Of a DNA stretch of 64,000 bases, positions 61,944-64,000 are shown in pieces. Location of the stretch: NCBI RefSeq assembly GCF_047495875.1, contig NC_092461.1, positions 69,490,299 through 69,554,298 on the forward strand. Direction: 5' to 3'. Source of the stretch: Pithys albifrons albifrons. Lineage: Eukaryota; Chordata; Aves; Passeriformes; Thamnophilidae. Each line of letters starts with the position of its first letter. Positions within the stretch are counted from its first letter, which is position 1. The position numbers were made by a program, and so were the translations under genes. Under the pieces are notes generated by a model that saw only the letters and a program-made list of their open reading frames with translations, was not told where the DNA came from and did not search any database.

Positions 61944-64000
61944 GTGAGTGTGGTAAGTGTCAGATTTCTTCCAATTATTAACTCCTACAAATAACACTCT
62001 TAATTTTCTGTCACAGTTAGTGATTTTATAAATATGCATGTGATAAATGTGAGAAGCGTGTAATACAGGTAGCTGTCAGCTCTCTTTGTAGCTTTTGCTG
62101 TTTGTTCTAATGCGAAATATTTTTCAAGGCAGAACATTTTTAATCAAAAATTTATGTAGATGTTAGTATCTTGGAAAAACATCTACATCTTCAAAATAAG
62201 CTAAAAAAAAGGAGAAAATGCCAATATTGTACAATATTGTACAACACAGAGTATATTAACATTTCTATCAGGCTCCTTTAAATATGCAGTATCATGAATA
62301 ATAAATAACAAAATATAGCCACCATTATATGAGGATTTGCCAGCAATATTTTTGCTGATAGTTTGTCCACCAAATTTAAATGGTATTTAGTAAGGCTAAT
62401 AAGTTTTCAGAGAACACTGTATTTTGTTTATGTTGATGGCCCATTTGCTTTTTCTCTCCCTTAATCTTCAATGGGTTTTTTGACTGTTTTTGGCAGATTT
62501 GTAAACATAGCTATATTGAAATCTTTTTAAACAAGAAGTAACAATGGTTTGCACTAAAGTATGAGCCACATGAAATGCATTCAATGTATATGTCTTTAAA
62601 CTATCGTGAGTAGTATTTTTTGCAAACCTATCTGTGCTCCCAACTGTTCAGACATGTCTAAGAATACGTATCAAAAGAAAATTAGGTATTCATTCTAATT
62701 TATCACTGAAAGTTTCTCAATGTTATTGCATGTCCACAAGTTGTCAAGTTATTGTCAAAGAGCAGACTCAGAGTAGATTTCAGTTATGGTGAAAGATGAT
62801 AGACCTTAAATAATTGTGTAGTCTCCAGAAGACCACCAAGCCTGCACTGAGTTGTGAGTCTGCTGAAAGATCATCTGTGAAGCGTAAGGGGAAAATACCT
62901 GTCTTAGTTACAGATGTAATACATTCTGAACTATGACATTAGTAATGCATACAAAGCTATGTGAAATATGGCAGATTTTCATACTGTTGGTTTACATGTA
63001 CAAGATAAAAGCCATATCAGTTTGTATGTTACCGTGAATACATAATTCGCTGCCCTGTCTGTTTTCAAATGATCTTGGCTTACTCCGTTCCTTACCACTT
63101 GCTAACCAGAGTTAGTCTCAAATTTGAGCAAACTACACATAAACCATGAAGACTTTCTTGAGGAACACATTTGTCTCTGTCTCAGGGCTTCAGGGAACTG
63201 TATCTTGATTCTATTCTTGCATCAGGGAAGTGAGAAAAAATGAAATCCAGAACACTAGTTATATTTGCAATAGGTTAGAATTGGTGTGGACCTAGACACT
63301 GCAAATTATTGTGTAAAGGGCCACTAAAATGTTGCATCTAAACCTGACTTTTTGTACTAACGTGCATATCAAGTTGTTAATTCTGTATAGATCCAACTAC
63401 AGTATTAAGAGTCAGGGATCTAGGCTATCATAGGATGGCTCTGCCTACATTAAGATGGCTTAAAATATTATGACACCACTGAAATTGATTATTGATTGAT
63501 TATGGTCTGCATGGTTTCTGTTTTGTCCCTTTGGGATATGGAAATTTTCATCTGCAAATGTAAGGAAGAAAACCTTCCATCTTTTTCAGTATCTCTGTTA
63601 GATCAATGAAGCCTGTCAGCCAAGTAAATTCAAATTAAAAAAAGGGTTTTTATAATTTAAATATTAGCTGTAGAGCGTTCATTCCATGTGTGAATTCTTC
63701 ACACCAATTGTAGGAGTGTGGAGTACAACAGAATCTATCCCACTACCAATAGCCAGTTTAACCTTGAAGGCTAATAAAACTTCAAGCTCTGGTTCCTTCC
63801 ATCTGTTTTGATGTTTTTGTTACACTGTGATTAGTGATAGAAAATAGCAAAGCTGGTAAAATGGATGTAACTCCTTGGAACATAAGGCACATAGTTTTCC
63901 TTATTATTAAAGAAAAGGATATAAGCTGAGAGTTTATTTATGCTCACTGTTGCTCTTTTGATCTGTCTGTTTTTGAGATTTTTCACAGTTCTTGTTTCTG
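61944..64000 (+). other. Start of the intron before the last RB1CC1 exon
   Basis: Follows the donor CCAG|GTGAGT. I looked for the terminal Claw segment (expected to contain a Trp-Val-Leu-Gly-Lys motif) and did not find it, so the last exon lies past 64000. A short tandem ATATTGTACA repeat sits near 62223-62242. Confidence 0.75.

Noticed and set aside
61944..64000. The last RB1CC1 exon
   Set aside because: Read through for the terminal Claw residues after an AG acceptor in the right phase; none found.
1..64000. CRISPR arrays, operons, riboswitches, bacterial or phage elements
   Set aside because: The sequence is a vertebrate intron-exon gene; no evenly spaced repeats or prokaryotic gene organisation exist.

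Overview
This window is vertebrate nuclear DNA, almost certainly from a bird. It is AT-rich, has long introns and low repeat density. The repeats that are present are a CR1 LINE, a CR1 3' tail and solo LTRs of avian ERVL-like type. The gene content is one gene read on the plus strand: the ortholog of RB1CC1 (FIP200), the large scaffold of the ULK1/2-ATG13-ATG101 complex that starts autophagy. I can place 20 consecutive coding exons (7600-61943). Every junction is GT-AG and every phase is consistent, giving about 1546 residues from the initiator Met into the C-terminal Claw domain. The last coding exon, the 3' UTR and the promoter/first exon lie outside the window.

Layout. 1-5086: intron or upstream sequence with no recognisable gene. 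5087-5205: probable 5' UTR exon carrying a 28-codon uORF. 7543-7670: the exon with the start codon, preceded by an in-frame stop and by a second short uORF whose TGA overlaps the main ATG. 7600-11274: ubiquitin-like N-terminus, with a solo LTR in the intron. 11275-22055: the longest intron, carrying a chimeric tRNA-Gln/5S rRNA SINE. 22056-37756: the ATG17-like region in ten exons; one of its introns contains a perfect 40-bp inverted repeat. 42801-44716: one 1.9-kb exon with a Ser/Pro-rich linker and much of the coiled coil. 48588-53968: the rest of the coiled coil. 53969-59987: the most repeat-laden intron, with a solo LTR that has an exact target duplication and then a degenerate antisense CR1 into which a second solo LTR has inserted. 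59988-61943: start of the Claw domain.

I found no new gene system. The observations most worth follow-up are the tRNA-Gln/5S composite retroposon at 19574-19940, the nested LTR-in-CR1 with its 5-bp target duplication, the 40-bp foldback at 31256-31428, and the two uORFs in front of the RB1CC1 start.
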